Positions 44,307 through 54,948 of a stretch of DNA of 64,000 bases are shown here, in pieces. The notes below the pieces were generated by a model. It did no database searches, was not told the DNA's origin, and was given only the letters and a program-made list of their open reading frames with translations. This stretch comes from Pacificibacter marinus (GTDB lineage Bacteria; Pseudomonadota; Alphaproteobacteria; Rhodobacterales; Rhodobacteraceae). Every line of letters begins with the position of its first letter. Position 1 is the stretch's first letter. Position numbers and translations under genes: made by a program. The stretch spans positions 124,001-188,000 of the forward strand of contig NZ_FNZV01000003.1 of the NCBI RefSeq assembly GCF_900109555.1, given 5' to 3'.

Positions 44307-44343
44307 AAAACCCGCCAAGCCTATGCGCTTTGGCGGGTTTTTT
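44307..44343 (+). terminator. Rho-independent terminator after gltX
   Basis: AACCCGCCAAGC pairs with GCTTTGGCGGGTT around a short loop, followed by six T. It lies 25 bases after the gltX stop and separates this gene from the glycine riboswitch. Confidence 0.93.
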
Positions 44344-44414
44344 ATGCAGCCCATAACATTCTTAGTGTGGGGCCTCTTGCCTGAATCAGTTGCCTCGCAT
44401 AACGTATTTTCAAC

Positions 44415-44580
44415 ATCTTCGTTGGGAGAACGGGGCATACAGTTTGTGTACCCGTGCCGAAGGAGCAACCGCCCCGGTAAACTCTCAGGCAAACGGACCT
44501 TCGAAGATCATAAAACTCTGGAGAGTGGCGTGGATACGCCCGCCGAAGGGATAACGATCTCAGGCGCAAGGACAGAGGGG
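44415..44580 (+). promoter_or_regulatory. Tandem glycine riboswitch upstream of gcvTHP
   Basis: Two consecutive glycine aptamers are visible. The first runs from about 44415 (ATCTTCG pairing with CGAAGAT near 44502-44508) and contains GGAGA, GCCGAAGGAGCAA, ACTCTCAGGCAAA and GGACC. The second (about 44516-44578) contains GGAGAG, GCCGAAGGGATAA, ATCTCAGGCGCAAGGACAGAGG. The tandem form is typical for glycine catabolism operons, switched on at high glycine. Downstream, GCATCA (44581-44586) can pair with TGATGC (44629-44634) around a CCGG hairpin, a likely expression platform. Confidence 0.94.
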
Positions 44581-44668
44581 GCATCAGGCAAAGGATTGCT
44601 TTGTCGTGGTGCCGGGATTTTCCGGTTTTGATGCTCGGCGTGCGGATTGCGCGCTTGGAAAGGACAAG

Positions 44669-45796
44669 ATGACGGATCTACAGCGCACGCCCCTTTACGA
44701 TTTTCACGTGGCCCATGGCGGCAAAATGGTGCCTTTCGCAGGCTATGATATGCCCGTGCAATACCCCGCTGGCGTGATGAAAGAACACTTGCAAACGCGT
44801 ACATCTGCAGGCCTGTTTGACGTTTCGCACATGGGGCAGGTGGAATTGAAGTCATCGCAAGGGCTTGAGGGCGCGATGTTGGCGCTGGAAACTTTGGTGC
44901 CTGTCTCTGTTGCTGGTCTGAAAGCCGATCGTCAACGCTACGGGATTTTCACCAACGACACTGGCGGCATTTTGGATGATTTGATGATTGCCAACACGGG
45001 TGACCATTTGTTTCTAGTGGTCAATGCTGCCTGCAAAGCCCAAGACATCGCGCATATGCAAGCCAATCTGCCAGACCACGTGACCGTCACGGAAATCACC
45101 GATCGTGCATTGCTGGCATTGCAAGGCCCCAAAGCCGAAGACGCCCTTGCGCGCCTCGTGCCGCACGTCACGTCCATGCGGTTTATGGACAGTCACCGTG
45201 TCGATGTGAACGGCGTTGAATGGTGGATTTCGCGCTCTGGTTACACTGGCGAAGATGGGTTTGAAATTTCTATCCCTGCAGATATCGCCACTGATGTCGC
45301 CGCGCAATTGGAGGCGATGGATGAGGTTGAATTGATCGGTCTTGGCGCGCGCGACAGTTTGCGGCTTGAAGCGGGTCTGTGCCTGTACGGTCACGACATC
45401 GACACCACCACGTCGCCCGTTCAGGGCAACATCGCTTGGGCGATCCAAGGCATCCGTAAAACGGGCGGCGCGCGTGCTGGCGGTTTCCCCGGTGCAGACC
45501 GCATTCTTTCTGAATTTGACAATGGCGCGGATAAATTGCGGGTTGGGCTTTTGCCCCAAGGCCGCGCGCCGATGCGCGAAGGCACGCCTTTGTTCGCCAC
45601 GGTCGATAGCACAGATCAGATCGGCGCAATCACATCTGGCGGTTTTGGCCCCTCGGTCGAGCGCCCGATTGCTATGGGCTATGTCCCAACAAAGTTTTCA
45701 CAAGACGGCACCGAGATTTTCGCAGAACTGCGCGGCAAGCGATTGCCCGTGACTGTCGCGCCCATGCCGTTTCGCCCCTCAACATACAAACGCTAA
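44669..45796 (+). CDS. gcvT: Glycine cleavage system T protein (aminomethyltransferase)
   Basis: A 375-residue folate enzyme that takes the aminomethyl group from lipoyl-GcvH to tetrahydrofolate and releases ammonia. The N-terminus (LYDFHVAHGGKMVPFAGYDMPVQY) and AGLFDVSHMGQ are classical, as is SGYTGEDGFEI with the aspartate/glutamate region that binds folate. GGAAAGGACAAG precedes the ATG at 44669. First gene of gcvT-gcvH-gcvP, under the tandem glycine riboswitch. Length and motifs normal. Confidence 0.95.
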   Translation: MTDLQRTPLYDFHVAHGGKMVPFAGYDMPVQYPAGVMKEHLQTRTSAGLFDVSHMGQVELKSSQGLEGAMLALETLVPVSVAGLKADRQRYGIFTNDTGGILDDLMIANTGDHLFLVVNAACKAQDIAHMQANLPDHVTVTEITDRALLALQGPKAEDALARLVPHVTSMRFMDSHRVDVNGVEWWISRSGYTGEDGFEISIPADIATDVAAQLEAMDEVELIGLGARDSLRLEAGLCLYGHDIDTTTSPVQGNIAWAIQGIRKTGGARAGGFPGADRILSEFDNGADKLRVGLLPQGRAPMREGTPLFATVDSTDQIGAITSGGFGPSVERPIAMGYVPTKFSQDGTEIFAELRGKRLPVTVAPMPFRPSTYKR

Positions 45797-45817
45797 AACA
45801 CTCCAAGGAACAGACCT

Positions 45818-46177
45818 ATGAAATTCACTGAAGAACACGAATGGCTCCGCGTTGAAGACGATCTGGTTGTCGTTGGCATCACCGAACACGCCGCCGCGCA
45901 GCTTGGCGATGTTGTGTTTATCGAATTGCCTGATGAAGGCATTACAGTGACCAAAGACGAAGAGATTTGTGTCATTGAAAGCGTCAAAGCAGCTTCAGAT
46001 ATTTTGGCACCACTTGATGGCGAAATTGTTGAAGTGAACAGCTTGCTTGTGGATGAACCATCCAAAGTGAATGAGGACGCAATCGGCGATGCTTGGTTCT
46101 TTAAGATGAAGATCGAAGACCTGTCTGTGCTCGATGACTTCATGTCAGAAGCCGAATACAAAGCCCTTATCGGCTAA
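45818..46177 (+). CDS. gcvH: Glycine cleavage system H protein
   Basis: A 119-residue lipoyl carrier protein. The lipoylated lysine is in ESVKAAS, preceded by the acidic strand; the opening KFTEEHEWLRVEDD and closing AEYKALIG are typical. It shuttles the aminomethyl intermediate between GcvP, GcvT and the L protein. AAGGAACAG lies before the start. It sits between gcvT and gcvP, 21 bases after the former. The lipoamide dehydrogenase (GcvL) is not in the operon and must be shared. Confidence 0.96.
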   Translation: MKFTEEHEWLRVEDDLVVVGITEHAAAQLGDVVFIELPDEGITVTKDEEICVIESVKAASDILAPLDGEIVEVNSLLVDEPSKVNEDAIGDAWFFKMKIEDLSVLDDFMSEAEYKALIG

Positions 46178-46257
46178 CATTTTCGGGGTCAAAACGCAGC
46201 TGCGGTTTGGCCCTTTTGCTGCATGCCCTGTGCTAGCTCGCATACAAGGAACGTTCC

Positions 46258-49104
46258 GTGGCCTATACCCCATCTACTTATAATCCTTATGATTTTGCCA
46301 ATCGCCGCCACATTGGTCCATCGCCTCAAGAGATGAAAGACATGCTGGATGTGATTGGTGCGTCCTCTTTGGATGCGCTGATTGATCAAACTGTGCCCAT
46401 GGGCATTCGCCAACTTGAACCGCTCAGCTGGGGCCCAATGACCGAACACGAAGTGTTGGATGCAATGCGCAAAGTCGCTGGCAAAAACAAGGTTATGACA
46501 TCGTTGATCGGGCAGGGGTATTACGGCACCGCGACGCCCCCCGCGATCCAGCGCAATATCTTGGAAAATCCAGCTTGGTATACGGCCTACACACCCTACC
46601 AACCCGAGATCGCCCAAGGCCGTCTAGAAGCGCTTTTGAACTACCAAACCATGGTGTCGGACATGACGGGTCTTCCCGTTGCCAACGCATCTTTGCTGGA
46701 TGAATCCTCTGCCTGTGCGGAAGCTATGACCATGGCGCAGCGTGTTTCTAAATCCAAAGCCAAGGGGTTTTTCATCGATGAGAACTGCCATCCGCAGAAC
46801 ATCGAAGTGATGAAAACCCGCGCTGCGCCGCTCGATATCGACGTGATCATTGGCGATCCAAAAGACATGGATGCCAGCAAGGTGTTTGGCGCGATTTTCC
46901 AATATCCGGGCTCCGATGGCAATGTGCGTGATTATACGGCAGACATCGAAACTCTGCACGCGGCCAAAGCTGTTGCTATTATGGCGACTGATTTGATGGC
47001 ATTGACGCTGCTCAAAGATCCGGGTGCAATGGATGCCGATATTGCTGTCGGATCCGCGCAGCGTTTTGGCGTTCCTATGGGATTTGGCGGGCCGCATGCT
47101 GCGTTTATGTCGTGCAAAGACGCGATGAAACGCTCTATGCCGGGACGCATTGTTGGTGTGTCTGTTGATGCCAATGGCGGACGGGCGTACCGATTGTCAC
47201 TGCAAACCCGCGAGCAACACATCCGCCGCGAGAAAGCGACCTCAAATGTCTGTACGGCGCAAGCTTTGCTGGCTGTGATGGCGTCGTTTTATGCTGTGTT
47301 CCACGGCCCACAAGGGCTGCGTGCCATTGGTGAACGCATCCATTTCAATGCAGTACGTTTGGCGGAAGGTTTAAAAGCATCAGGCTTTAAAATTGCACCA
47401 GACAATTTCTACGACACTTTCACCGTCGATGTGGGCCCGATGCAAGGTGTGATCTTGCGATCTGCCGTGGCTGAGGGCATCAACTTGCGCGCTGTCGGCG
47501 CTGACAAAATCGGCATTTCTGTTGATGAAATGGTCGACGCTGAAATCATTGCAAAAGTCTGGCGTGCCTTTGGGCATGAGGCCGAAGCGGGCACTGAACC
47601 AACGGCTTTGGGCTTTGACGATACGCTGATCCGCAGCAGTGATTATCTGACCCATCCGATCTTTGGCATGAACCGTGCCGAAGGCGAAATGATGCGTTAC
47701 ATGCGTCGTTTGGCTGATCGAGATTTGGCGCTGGATCGCACGATGATCCCACTGGGGTCATGCACGATGAAGCTGAACGCGGCTGTGGAAATGATGCCTG
47801 TCACATGGCCTGAATTCAACATGATCCACCCCTTTGCGCCTGTTGATCAGTCAACTGGCTATGCTGAGATGATCAAAGATTTGTCAGCCAAACTGTGCGA
47901 AATCACAGGCTATGACGCCATGTCTATGCAGCCAAATTCGGGCGCTCAAGGCGAGTACGCGGGCCTGTTGGCTATTATGGCCTATCACCGATCCAACGGG
48001 CAGGGCGGTCGCGATATCTGCTTGATCCCGCGTTCTGCACATGGCACCAATCCTGCTTCTGCACACATGTGTGGTATGAAGGTGGTTGTGGTTAAAACGG
48101 CTGAAAATGGCGACATCGATATCGATGATTTCCGTGCCAAAGCGCAAGCAGCAGGCGACAAGCTGGCAGCGTGTATGATCACCTACCCATCCACCCACGG
48201 CGTGTTCGAGGAATCGGTCAAAGAGGTGTGCAACATCACCCACGAATTTGGCGGTCAGGTGTATCTTGATGGTGCAAATTTGAATGCGATGGTTGGCTTG
48301 GCCAAGCCGGGTGAAATTGGATCAGATGTGAGCCACTTGAACCTGCACAAAACCTTTTGCATTCCGCATGGTGGCGGTGGCCCCGGCATGGGACCGATTG
48401 GAGTGAAAGCGCACCTTGAACGCTTTTTGCCTGGGCATCCTGAAACGGGTGGCGAAACTGGGCCAGTTTCTGCAGCACCTTATGGGTCTGCATCGATCCT
48501 GCCGATCTCTTGGGCATACTGCATGCTTATGGGGGGTAAAGGATTGGCGCAGGCGACAAAGGCTGCGATCTTGAATGCCAACTATATTGCTGCGCGTTTG
48601 GATGCTGCTTTTCCTGTGCTTTACAAGGGCAAGCAGGGACGTGTGGCCCATGAATGTATCATCGACCCACGGGCCTTTGATGACAGTGTGGATGTCAACG
48701 TTGATGATATTGCCAAGCGCCTGATGGACAGCGGATTTCACCCGCCCACCATGTCTTTTCCCGTTGCTGGCACTTTGATGATTGAGCCAACTGAATCTGA
48801 GACCAAAGCTGAGTTGGATCGCTTTATTGAGGCTATGTTGTCGATCCGTTCAGAGATTGCTCAGATTGAAAGCGGTGAGCTGCCAGTGGACAACAATCCG
48901 TTGAAACATGCACCGCATACGGTCAATGATTTGGTTGCGGATTGGGATCGGCCTTACAGCCGTGAACAGGGTTGTTTTCCTCCCGGATCGTTCCGCGTCG
49001 ACAAATACTGGCCTCCTGTTGGGCGCATCGACAATGTGCATGGTGATCGCAATTTGATCTGCCAATGTCCGCCGATTGAAAACTACGTTGAAGCTGCTGA
49101 CTAA
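46258..49104 (+). CDS. gcvP: Glycine dehydrogenase (decarboxylating), P protein
   Basis: A 948-residue homodimer-type P protein, made of two aminotransferase-like halves fused in one chain. The pyridoxal-phosphate lysine lies in [18 protein letters not shown] near residue 700. Other marks are [11 protein letters not shown] at the start, MIGQGYYG in the form LIGQGYYGT, and [14 protein letters not shown]. It decarboxylates glycine and loads GcvH. The start codon is GTG at 46258. The third gene of the operon, followed by a hairpin terminator. Full length with no breaks. Confidence 0.96.
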   Translation: MAYTPSTYNPYDFANRRHIGPSPQEMKDMLDVIGASSLDALIDQTVPMGIRQLEPLSWGPMTEHEVLDAMRKVAGKNKVMTSLIGQGYYGTATPPAIQRNILENPAWYTAYTPYQPEIAQGRLEALLNYQTMVSDMTGLPVANASLLDESSACAEAMTMAQRVSKSKAKGFFIDENCHPQNIEVMKTRAAPLDIDVIIGDPKDMDASKVFGAIFQYPGSDGNVRDYTADIETLHAAKAVAIMATDLMALTLLKDPGAMDADIAVGSAQRFGVPMGFGGPHAAFMSCKDAMKRSMPGRIVGVSVDANGGRAYRLSLQTREQHIRREKATSNVCTAQALLAVMASFYAVFHGPQGLRAIGERIHFNAVRLAEGLKASGFKIAPDNFYDTFTVDVGPMQGVILRSAVAEGINLRAVGADKIGISVDEMVDAEIIAKVWRAFGHEAEAGTEPTALGFDDTLIRSSDYLTHPIFGMNRAEGEMMRYMRRLADRDLALDRTMIPLGSCTMKLNAAVEMMPVTWPEFNMIHPFAPVDQSTGYAEMIKDLSAKLCEITGYDAMSMQPNSGAQGEYAGLLAIMAYHRSNGQGGRDICLIPRSAHGTNPASAHMCGMKVVVVKTAENGDIDIDDFRAKAQAAGDKLAACMITYPSTHGVFEESVKEVCNITHEFGGQVYLDGANLNAMVGLAKPGEIGSDVSHLNLHKTFCIPHGGGGPGMGPIGVKAHLERFLPGHPETGGETGPVSAAPYGSASILPISWAYCMLMGGKGLAQATKAAILNANYIAARLDAAFPVLYKGKQGRVAHECIIDPRAFDDSVDVNVDDIAKRLMDSGFHPPTMSFPVAGTLMIEPTESETKAELDRFIEAMLSIRSEIAQIESGELPVDNNPLKHAPHTVNDLVADWDRPYSREQGCFPPGSFRVDKYWPPVGRIDNVHGDRNLICQCPPIENYVEAAD

Positions 49105-49109
49105 TTTTG

Positions 49110-49133
49110 GGCCCTGATCGTTGGATCGGGGCC
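49110..49133 (+). terminator. Hairpin terminator after gcvP
   Basis: GGCCCTGATC pairs with GATCGGGGCC around a GTTG loop, 6 bases after the stop codon. The T run is weak (TTGAATTTT), so termination may be partial. Confidence 0.65.
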
Positions 49134-49194
49134 TTGAATTTTACCCTGCATGGGGCGATATATTCAGTAGGCTGAATTTCAAGTGGATCACACG

Positions 49195-49641
49195 ATGAGT
49201 TACCCCGTTAAAATTGCTTGCCTCAAATGTGGACAGGCCAATCGTGTGCCCGCTGAAAAGTTGATTTCATCACCTAAATGTGGGACATGTGGTGGAGCGC
49301 TGGTCAGCGATAAAGTCGCTGAGTTGAACCCAACGTCTTTGGCAAAGGCCGCCAAGCTGGATGACATGCCTTTGTTGGTGGATTTTTGGGCCCCGTGGTG
49401 TGGACCGTGCCGCCAGATGGCCCCTGATTTTGCCAAGGCTGCGATTGCTTTAAAAGGCCGTGCGCGCTTTGCTAAAATCAACACACAGGACTTTCCTGTC
49501 GTATCCCAAAAGAACAACATTCGCGGCATCCCTGCATTGATTTTGTATCAAGGCGGCAAAGAGGTGGCTCGTCTGGCTGGGGCTCGCCCTGCGCGGGACA
49601 TTGCACGCTTTGTACAGCAAAACGCCAAACCGCTGAGTTAA
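49195..49641 (+). CDS. trxC: Thioredoxin-2-like protein with N-terminal zinc domain
   Basis: A 148-residue thioredoxin. The N-terminal 30 residues carry two C-x2-C pairs (CLKC and CGTC), the zinc finger that sets thioredoxin 2 apart from thioredoxin 1. The active site is WAPWCGPC, followed by the conserved cis-proline region (RGIPALILY). It reduces protein disulfides, and the zinc part is linked to oxidative-stress response. Start at ATG 49195 is more likely than the GTG at 49183; the ribosome site is weak for both. It is a single gene, about 90 bases after gcvP. Confidence 0.92.
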   Translation: MSYPVKIACLKCGQANRVPAEKLISSPKCGTCGGALVSDKVAELNPTSLAKAAKLDDMPLLVDFWAPWCGPCRQMAPDFAKAAIALKGRARFAKINTQDFPVVSQKNNIRGIPALILYQGGKEVARLAGARPARDIARFVQQNAKPLS

Positions 49642-49684
49642 CATCTATGAGGCCTAATCTGCCGTCAGGTCCATATGATGCGCT

Positions 49685-52600
49685 TCAGTAATCTTTTTCG
49701 AAAAACACCCCAAGACTTGTGGCACCGCTGGGTGACATAGACCCTTTGAACGTCACCGTATCAGAGGCATCCAAGTTTAGGTTGATCACAGACTTGCCGC
49801 TGCTGTCGATGGTGACATCTGTATAAACATCGTCAGACAGGTATTTGCCCACGCGCAAGGCCGTGTCGCCTTCGTCAGATGTTGTGACATCCAAATCGTC
49901 TACCCCGATAGAGTCGCGGATCGAACCAACAATGCCGTTGCCGCCCCCAGTTAATGTCGCAACCGCAGCAGCCATTTGGGCGGCTTGAAATGCCGAAATC
50001 TCGGTCAAGGCACGGCCAAATAAAAGCTGGGCTAGAATTTCGTCCTCAGGCAGTTCAGGTGATGATGTTAGGTCTACCGCAGGCGCGCTGACACTGCCGG
50101 ATGTGGTGACTTGAATGGTCATGTCATCCGTATTGGTTTCCGCGACAAGCTTAAAACTTGGGTCAAAGCTGCCTTGCAGATAAAGTTCCCCCTCTGTCAG
50201 CTCGATCCGATTTCCAAGTAGGCTAAGACGACCGCGTATCAGAGAAAACTGACCGATAGGCACGATGTTTTGCGTTGATCCAGTCAGGCGCAATCTGCCG
50301 CCCAGTTCGGCGTCCAGCCCGCGTCCGCGTACGAACACTTGGTTCGGTGCATCGACTGTTACATCCAGCTGGACACCATATGCAGCACTGTCATTGCTGT
50401 CTGTGGCAAGCACCCCTGCACGGGCGCGGGTTTGTCTGACGTCACTTGGTTCCGACAGGTGCGTTATGGGTAGAATGTCACCGCCTGCGCCTAATGCCAC
50501 TGAGGCCACACGCACGTCGGTTTGCCCAAGTGTCAATGCGCCAACAATTTTGGGCCCTGTTAAAAGCGCCCCTGTGATGGCGATGTTGCCATTCACCGTC
50601 GTGCTGTAAAGGTCTGGATCGCTAACTGTCAGATTATTCACAATCACTCGCAAATCTGTTTGCAAACCTGAGGTCACACCAATGCGCCCCTCGGCTGTCA
50701 GTCGTCCACCAGTGTCCGCACGTGCAATGGCAGAAATTTGGGCATTGTCATTGTCGAGGCGGGCTTCGAATTTTTCAAAAGACAGTGATAACCCTGTCGC
50801 GGGCAGCACCGCGCGTGCGCCCTCTTGGGTTGTGATCGTTCCAGACACAGAAGACAACGCCAGCGGCCCATCAAGACGCAAATTAAACGCTGCGGTTCCC
50901 TGAACAAGAGCGGCAGTGGTCATGTTATTGGCCAACCCTAATGGGGCCGTTCCCACAAGTTGCAGCGCAGCCGTGTTGAATGTGTTGGCAATGGATCCTG
51001 AAAGGTTTGCTTGTGATCCGCCGGGGCCGGTCATGGTGGCCGTGGTTTGCCATGGCCCTGTTGGTGTCGATTGCGAAACATTTGCGTCCACCGATAACGG
51101 CCCGCTGACGCCTGCGTTCAGGCGCGCGGTATCATCAAGACGCACTGCAAGTTCGAGATTAGAGCTTTCGCCTGTCAGCGTCCCGCTGCCTTGTGCTGTG
51201 ATGGCAGGCGTTTGCAATGTGAGTGAGTCAAAGTTCAGTCCCGTTTCATCGCGCCGCGCAGTCAGTGCGAATTCACTGCGGCCATTTATAAGCGCATCTA
51301 CTTTGGGAATGCCCATTTCTAGGTTTTGCCCCAACCCTGTGATTTGGGCGTCAAACCCACCGCCAAGCGGGGTGAATACGCCTTGGGCTGTCGCGTTTAC
51401 GGCCCCTTTGAGTGGGCGACCAGCGAGAGGCGCAAAGCGGGACAGACGAGGCGTGTCCAAGGCGACGTTGCCTTTGAATGTAAAGCCGCTGTCCAACCCT
51501 GAAACAGTTCCTGCGGCATTCAATTTGGTGTCTTGTGACAAGACTATGAAATCACTGATGACAAGCTTGCCATCGTCGCGCCACGTCAATTGTGTATCTG
51601 CTGCCAGTTCTGGCCCAACAGCTGTTTGCAGGGCTGGGTCTGTAAATGCGATGCCAGATGCCATGATTTGGATGTTGGCTTCTAGCGCACGCAATATCTG
51701 TGACAATTCTGCGTGTCGTTTGCGCGAAATAAGTCCTTTGGCGGTCACAGACACATCTTTGATGGTGAGATCGGTTTGGTCAAAACCAGACAGTTGTGCT
51801 TTTGCACTCCAGACTTCGCCACGTGTGGCATCATATTGAGCTGATATTTCGGCGCGGTCGATAAAGCGCTTGTCCCCTGCAAGGGGCAGCAATGTTGGCG
51901 TGCCGTCTTTGGTTTGTATGGTGCCCGAGATGTCAAAAGACGTTGGCAAGGCATCTGTGCCAATGGCCAATGCACCGCTAAGCGACAAGGCATCGGTGCC
52001 CAAGGAAAAGTCATCAAGTGTCATGCGGCCATCTGGATAAGACACGCCATTTACGGTCAGCTGAGTGGATGCGCCAAAAAACGCGGCGTATTCTGGATCA
52101 AACAGAGGCGTCACATCCCCTCTGATATCGGCAAAAAACGAACGTGTTTTGGGTTGGGGTACAGACGTTGCGGTTTGCGCACCCTCATCGGTTTCTTGCA
52201 GTTCGCTTGGGTCCACAATCGTAGACACTCCGACGCGCCCCGCGAGCCGTGGTTGCCCAAGTGTGGCCAACTCAATATCGGCTATAAACGTATCAAGCGG
52301 TCCTGATCCTTTGGCGGTCAGGGACAAATCTGGCGTGCCAGGCAGGCCGATCATTGTGGCCACCAAACCATTTTGGCCTTCGGTGAGCGACAGGTCTAGA
52401 TCAAGGTTTGCATCTGCATTGCTATAGGCGGTGTCTAGGCGAAAGCTGCCAACCGGCCCTTGCAACCTGTCAATTTCTAGCGTGGCCGCGCCGTTTCCAT
52501 CCTTAAGCGAGGCTGTGCCAAACACCGATAGTAAAATTGGATCCTGCGTGCCGATAATTTCGGGGCCTAGGTGAACTTCGTCCACTGAAAACGCGCCTAT

Positions 52601-53020
52601 ATCTATGCTCACGGGCAGTTCAGGCAAGGAAAAAACTGAGGCTTCGGGAGTGGTTGTCGTCGCGGCAGTTTCAGGTCGCCGAATGAGTTCAATCGACGCC
52701 GCAGATAATTTTTCAACCTCAAGACGTCCGGACAACAGCGCAGATCGGTTCCAATCCAGAACCGCATCGGTGAGCGTCAGCCATACGCCTTGGTCGTCAG
52801 AAATCGTTAGACTCTCCAACGTTGCCTCAGATGACAAAAGCCCCTTGAAGCCATCGATGCGAATATTGCGACCCGCCCCCGATAGATTGTCTTCAAGAAA
52901 CCCGACAATCAAAGAACGATCGCGCTCTGACGTGTCTTGTGTTTGGGCCTGTGCCGCTGTTTGGACCAATATGGCCAAGGGCAAACACAGGGCCGCGAAA
53001 AGGCGAATTCGCTTGTTCAA
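49685..53020 (-). CDS. tamB: Translocation and assembly module subunit TamB
   Basis: A 1111-residue protein, anchored by an N-terminal helix (RLFAALCLPLAILVQTAA) and otherwise a long repetitive beta structure ending in the DUF490/TamB domain (LAQLLFGRALTEISAFQAAQMA and the final strands). It spans the periplasm and, with TamA, helps insert outer-membrane proteins and move phospholipids. The start TTG at 53020 overlaps the tamA stop (TTGA). The C-terminus ends in GVFFEKDY, a usual TamB tail. Gene order tamA-tamB is the typical one. Confidence 0.93.
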   Translation of the reverse strand: MNKRIRLFAALCLPLAILVQTAAQAQTQDTSERDRSLIVGFLEDNLSGAGRNIRIDGFKGLLSSEATLESLTISDDQGVWLTLTDAVLDWNRSALLSGRLEVEKLSAASIELIRRPETAATTTTPEASVFSLPELPVSIDIGAFSVDEVHLGPEIIGTQDPILLSVFGTASLKDGNGAATLEIDRLQGPVGSFRLDTAYSNADANLDLDLSLTEGQNGLVATMIGLPGTPDLSLTAKGSGPLDTFIADIELATLGQPRLAGRVGVSTIVDPSELQETDEGAQTATSVPQPKTRSFFADIRGDVTPLFDPEYAAFFGASTQLTVNGVSYPDGRMTLDDFSLGTDALSLSGALAIGTDALPTSFDISGTIQTKDGTPTLLPLAGDKRFIDRAEISAQYDATRGEVWSAKAQLSGFDQTDLTIKDVSVTAKGLISRKRHAELSQILRALEANIQIMASGIAFTDPALQTAVGPELAADTQLTWRDDGKLVISDFIVLSQDTKLNAAGTVSGLDSGFTFKGNVALDTPRLSRFAPLAGRPLKGAVNATAQGVFTPLGGGFDAQITGLGQNLEMGIPKVDALINGRSEFALTARRDETGLNFDSLTLQTPAITAQGSGTLTGESSNLELAVRLDDTARLNAGVSGPLSVDANVSQSTPTGPWQTTATMTGPGGSQANLSGSIANTFNTAALQLVGTAPLGLANNMTTAALVQGTAAFNLRLDGPLALSSVSGTITTQEGARAVLPATGLSLSFEKFEARLDNDNAQISAIARADTGGRLTAEGRIGVTSGLQTDLRVIVNNLTVSDPDLYSTTVNGNIAITGALLTGPKIVGALTLGQTDVRVASVALGAGGDILPITHLSEPSDVRQTRARAGVLATDSNDSAAYGVQLDVTVDAPNQVFVRGRGLDAELGGRLRLTGSTQNIVPIGQFSLIRGRLSLLGNRIELTEGELYLQGSFDPSFKLVAETNTDDMTIQVTTSGSVSAPAVDLTSSPELPEDEILAQLLFGRALTEISAFQAAQMAAAVATLTGGGNGIVGSIRDSIGVDDLDVTTSDEGDTALRVGKYLSDDVYTDVTIDSSGKSVINLNLDASDTVTFKGSMSPSGATSLGVFFEKDY

Positions 53021-54798
53021 AACGCTTGTCCAATCCCAACATAGATTTGTACGCCGTCGCCGGTTGAGCCCGACACTGGGGCCGCGATATCAAGCCTGAT
53101 AGGGCCAAATCCGGTGTCATAGCGCAAGCCCAACCCCGCACCTGCGTGCCAGTTCATCGTGTCATCGGGGATCGCATTTGCGCCAATGCCCCCAAGATCG
53201 GCAAAACCAACCAACGATAGTTTTTCATTAATTCCCGCGCGCAATTCTGTGGACAGGCCAACAAAACTTGTTCCGCCAGTTTCGGTTCCGCCGCCCAAAT
53301 CAACATTCAAAGATTGATAGGGTTGCCCGCGCACGGTGCCGCCGCCGCCAGAGTAGAACAATAAATCAGGCGGTGTGGTTGTCGTGTCACTGCCGACGAT
53401 GGACCCTGCCAAAATACGTGCGGCAAACACAAAGCGATCATCATTGCCAAAGCCCAGATAACCACGCCCATCGGCATAAAAACGTGCACCACTTTCCGAG
53501 CCGCTTAAGCCCAGGTAGGGCATGATTTGCGCGTAAAAATACGTCCCAGATGTGGGGGACATAACGTTGTCTCTGTAGTCGCGTTCGCCTTCTATTGGAA
53601 AGATAACGTGTGAAAAGTTACGCTGGCCTACATCGTCCGTCACATCGGAATAGCGAAAGCCGATCCCGCCATTGAAATAGCTGTGCTCTGAAATTATTTT
53701 TTCTGCAACCACCATCAATTTTGTCAGATCAGACAGGTAGTTTGGTTCGTCCAAATGAGACACTTCGGCTTCCGCGATCAACGTCAAAGCAGGGCGTGTA
53801 AGAGCGGGGCGGCGGTAGTTGGCCTTGATCGAATAGTCCACGCCTGTGGATGATCCTAATCCGCCAATTTCCGCATCAAAGCGCAGCCGATCCGCTTTGC
53901 CTGAAATGTTACGGTGCAGCCAATACGCGGATAGTGTGCCGCCTTCGAGCGAATCGATTTCAGCGCCAAACCCCAGACGGCGTGGTGCTGCGTCGGTAAC
54001 TGTTGCGAGAATATCTAGACTGTCATCCGCATTCAAACTGTCTGCTTCGGTGATCGACACGGATCGAAATGCCCCTGTGCGACGCAAACGCGCTGCTGCT
54101 GTATCAAGCAATTCAGGGTCGAAAGTTTTGCCCGTGATCGCGCCTGTGATCTTTTCCAAACGCTTTGGCGAGACACGTTTGGTGCCAGCAAAGCGCAATT
54201 CCCCAAACGTTGCCTTGGGGCCAGGCCCTATGCCCAAATCCACATTTAAGGTGTTGGTGTTGTGATCCGCGACGATGGACTGATCGGTCAAAGTGGCCTT
54301 TGGGTGGCCCGCAGCGCGCCATCCATCAATCGCGGCATCTTTGGCTGTGCCAACTGCACCCGAGCGTGCTGTTTTACCTGTTGAAAACTCTAAAGGCACA
54401 AGCGTTTCGGGCGTCACTGGAGCGATTTTTGCCGTGCCAAAAGTGAATTTAGGACCTGTGTCGACCGATATAACAACCTTGGAAATTCGTTCTGGTAGGG
54501 TGATCAAAGACAGCGTGCTGCCCTCGCGCCCATCGACGGAAATACGCACAACAGGGGCGTAATAGCCTGATTTGTATAGTGCTCCAAGTAAGCTGCGATA
54601 GTCAGATTGCACCGCCGCAATGATATCGGAAGGTTGCGTAATCTCATCACGTTCGGCCTCTAAAACGCTAGACGCCGCAGACAACCGATTGCGTACACTT
54701 CCTGACGCGGTTGTGGTCAAAGTGGCCTCAAACCCAAATGCTGGTACGGACAGACCTGCCCATAAAGCTGTTGCGATTAGTATGCTTCGAAACGTCAT
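53017..54798 (-). CDS. tamA: Translocation and assembly module outer-membrane subunit TamA
   Basis: A 593-residue Omp85-family barrel. A signal peptide (TFRSILIATALWAGLSVPAFG) is followed by POTRA domains (residues about 30-270, for example PERISKVVISVDTGPKFTFG and ELRFAGTKRVSPKRLEKITG) and a 16-strand barrel with the late GLGLRYDTGFGPIRLDIA, the Omp85 C-terminal signature, ending in GIGQAF. I use the ATG at 54798. The in-frame GTG at 54828 is possible but would spoil the signal. It is coupled to tamB by an overlap. Confidence 0.93.
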   Translation of the reverse strand: MTFRSILIATALWAGLSVPAFGFEATLTTTASGSVRNRLSAASSVLEAERDEITQPSDIIAAVQSDYRSLLGALYKSGYYAPVVRISVDGREGSTLSLITLPERISKVVISVDTGPKFTFGTAKIAPVTPETLVPLEFSTGKTARSGAVGTAKDAAIDGWRAAGHPKATLTDQSIVADHNTNTLNVDLGIGPGPKATFGELRFAGTKRVSPKRLEKITGAITGKTFDPELLDTAAARLRRTGAFRSVSITEADSLNADDSLDILATVTDAAPRRLGFGAEIDSLEGGTLSAYWLHRNISGKADRLRFDAEIGGLGSSTGVDYSIKANYRRPALTRPALTLIAEAEVSHLDEPNYLSDLTKLMVVAEKIISEHSYFNGGIGFRYSDVTDDVGQRNFSHVIFPIEGERDYRDNVMSPTSGTYFYAQIMPYLGLSGSESGARFYADGRGYLGFGNDDRFVFAARILAGSIVGSDTTTTPPDLLFYSGGGGTVRGQPYQSLNVDLGGGTETGGTSFVGLSTELRAGINEKLSLVGFADLGGIGANAIPDDTMNWHAGAGLGLRYDTGFGPIRLDIAAPVSGSTGDGVQIYVGIGQAF

Positions 54799-54948
54799 TG
54801 TGGTTGGTCCATTTTTTGCGCGCGACACATTGAGTAAATATGGTCTGTTTCACATGTGGTTTCCAGCAAGAACCGCATAACGGGGCGGTTTGTTGCTTGC
54901 TCTGTTTTGGGTGCAGGCCTAGGGTCCGCTCAGAAAATGGAGGGCGTT

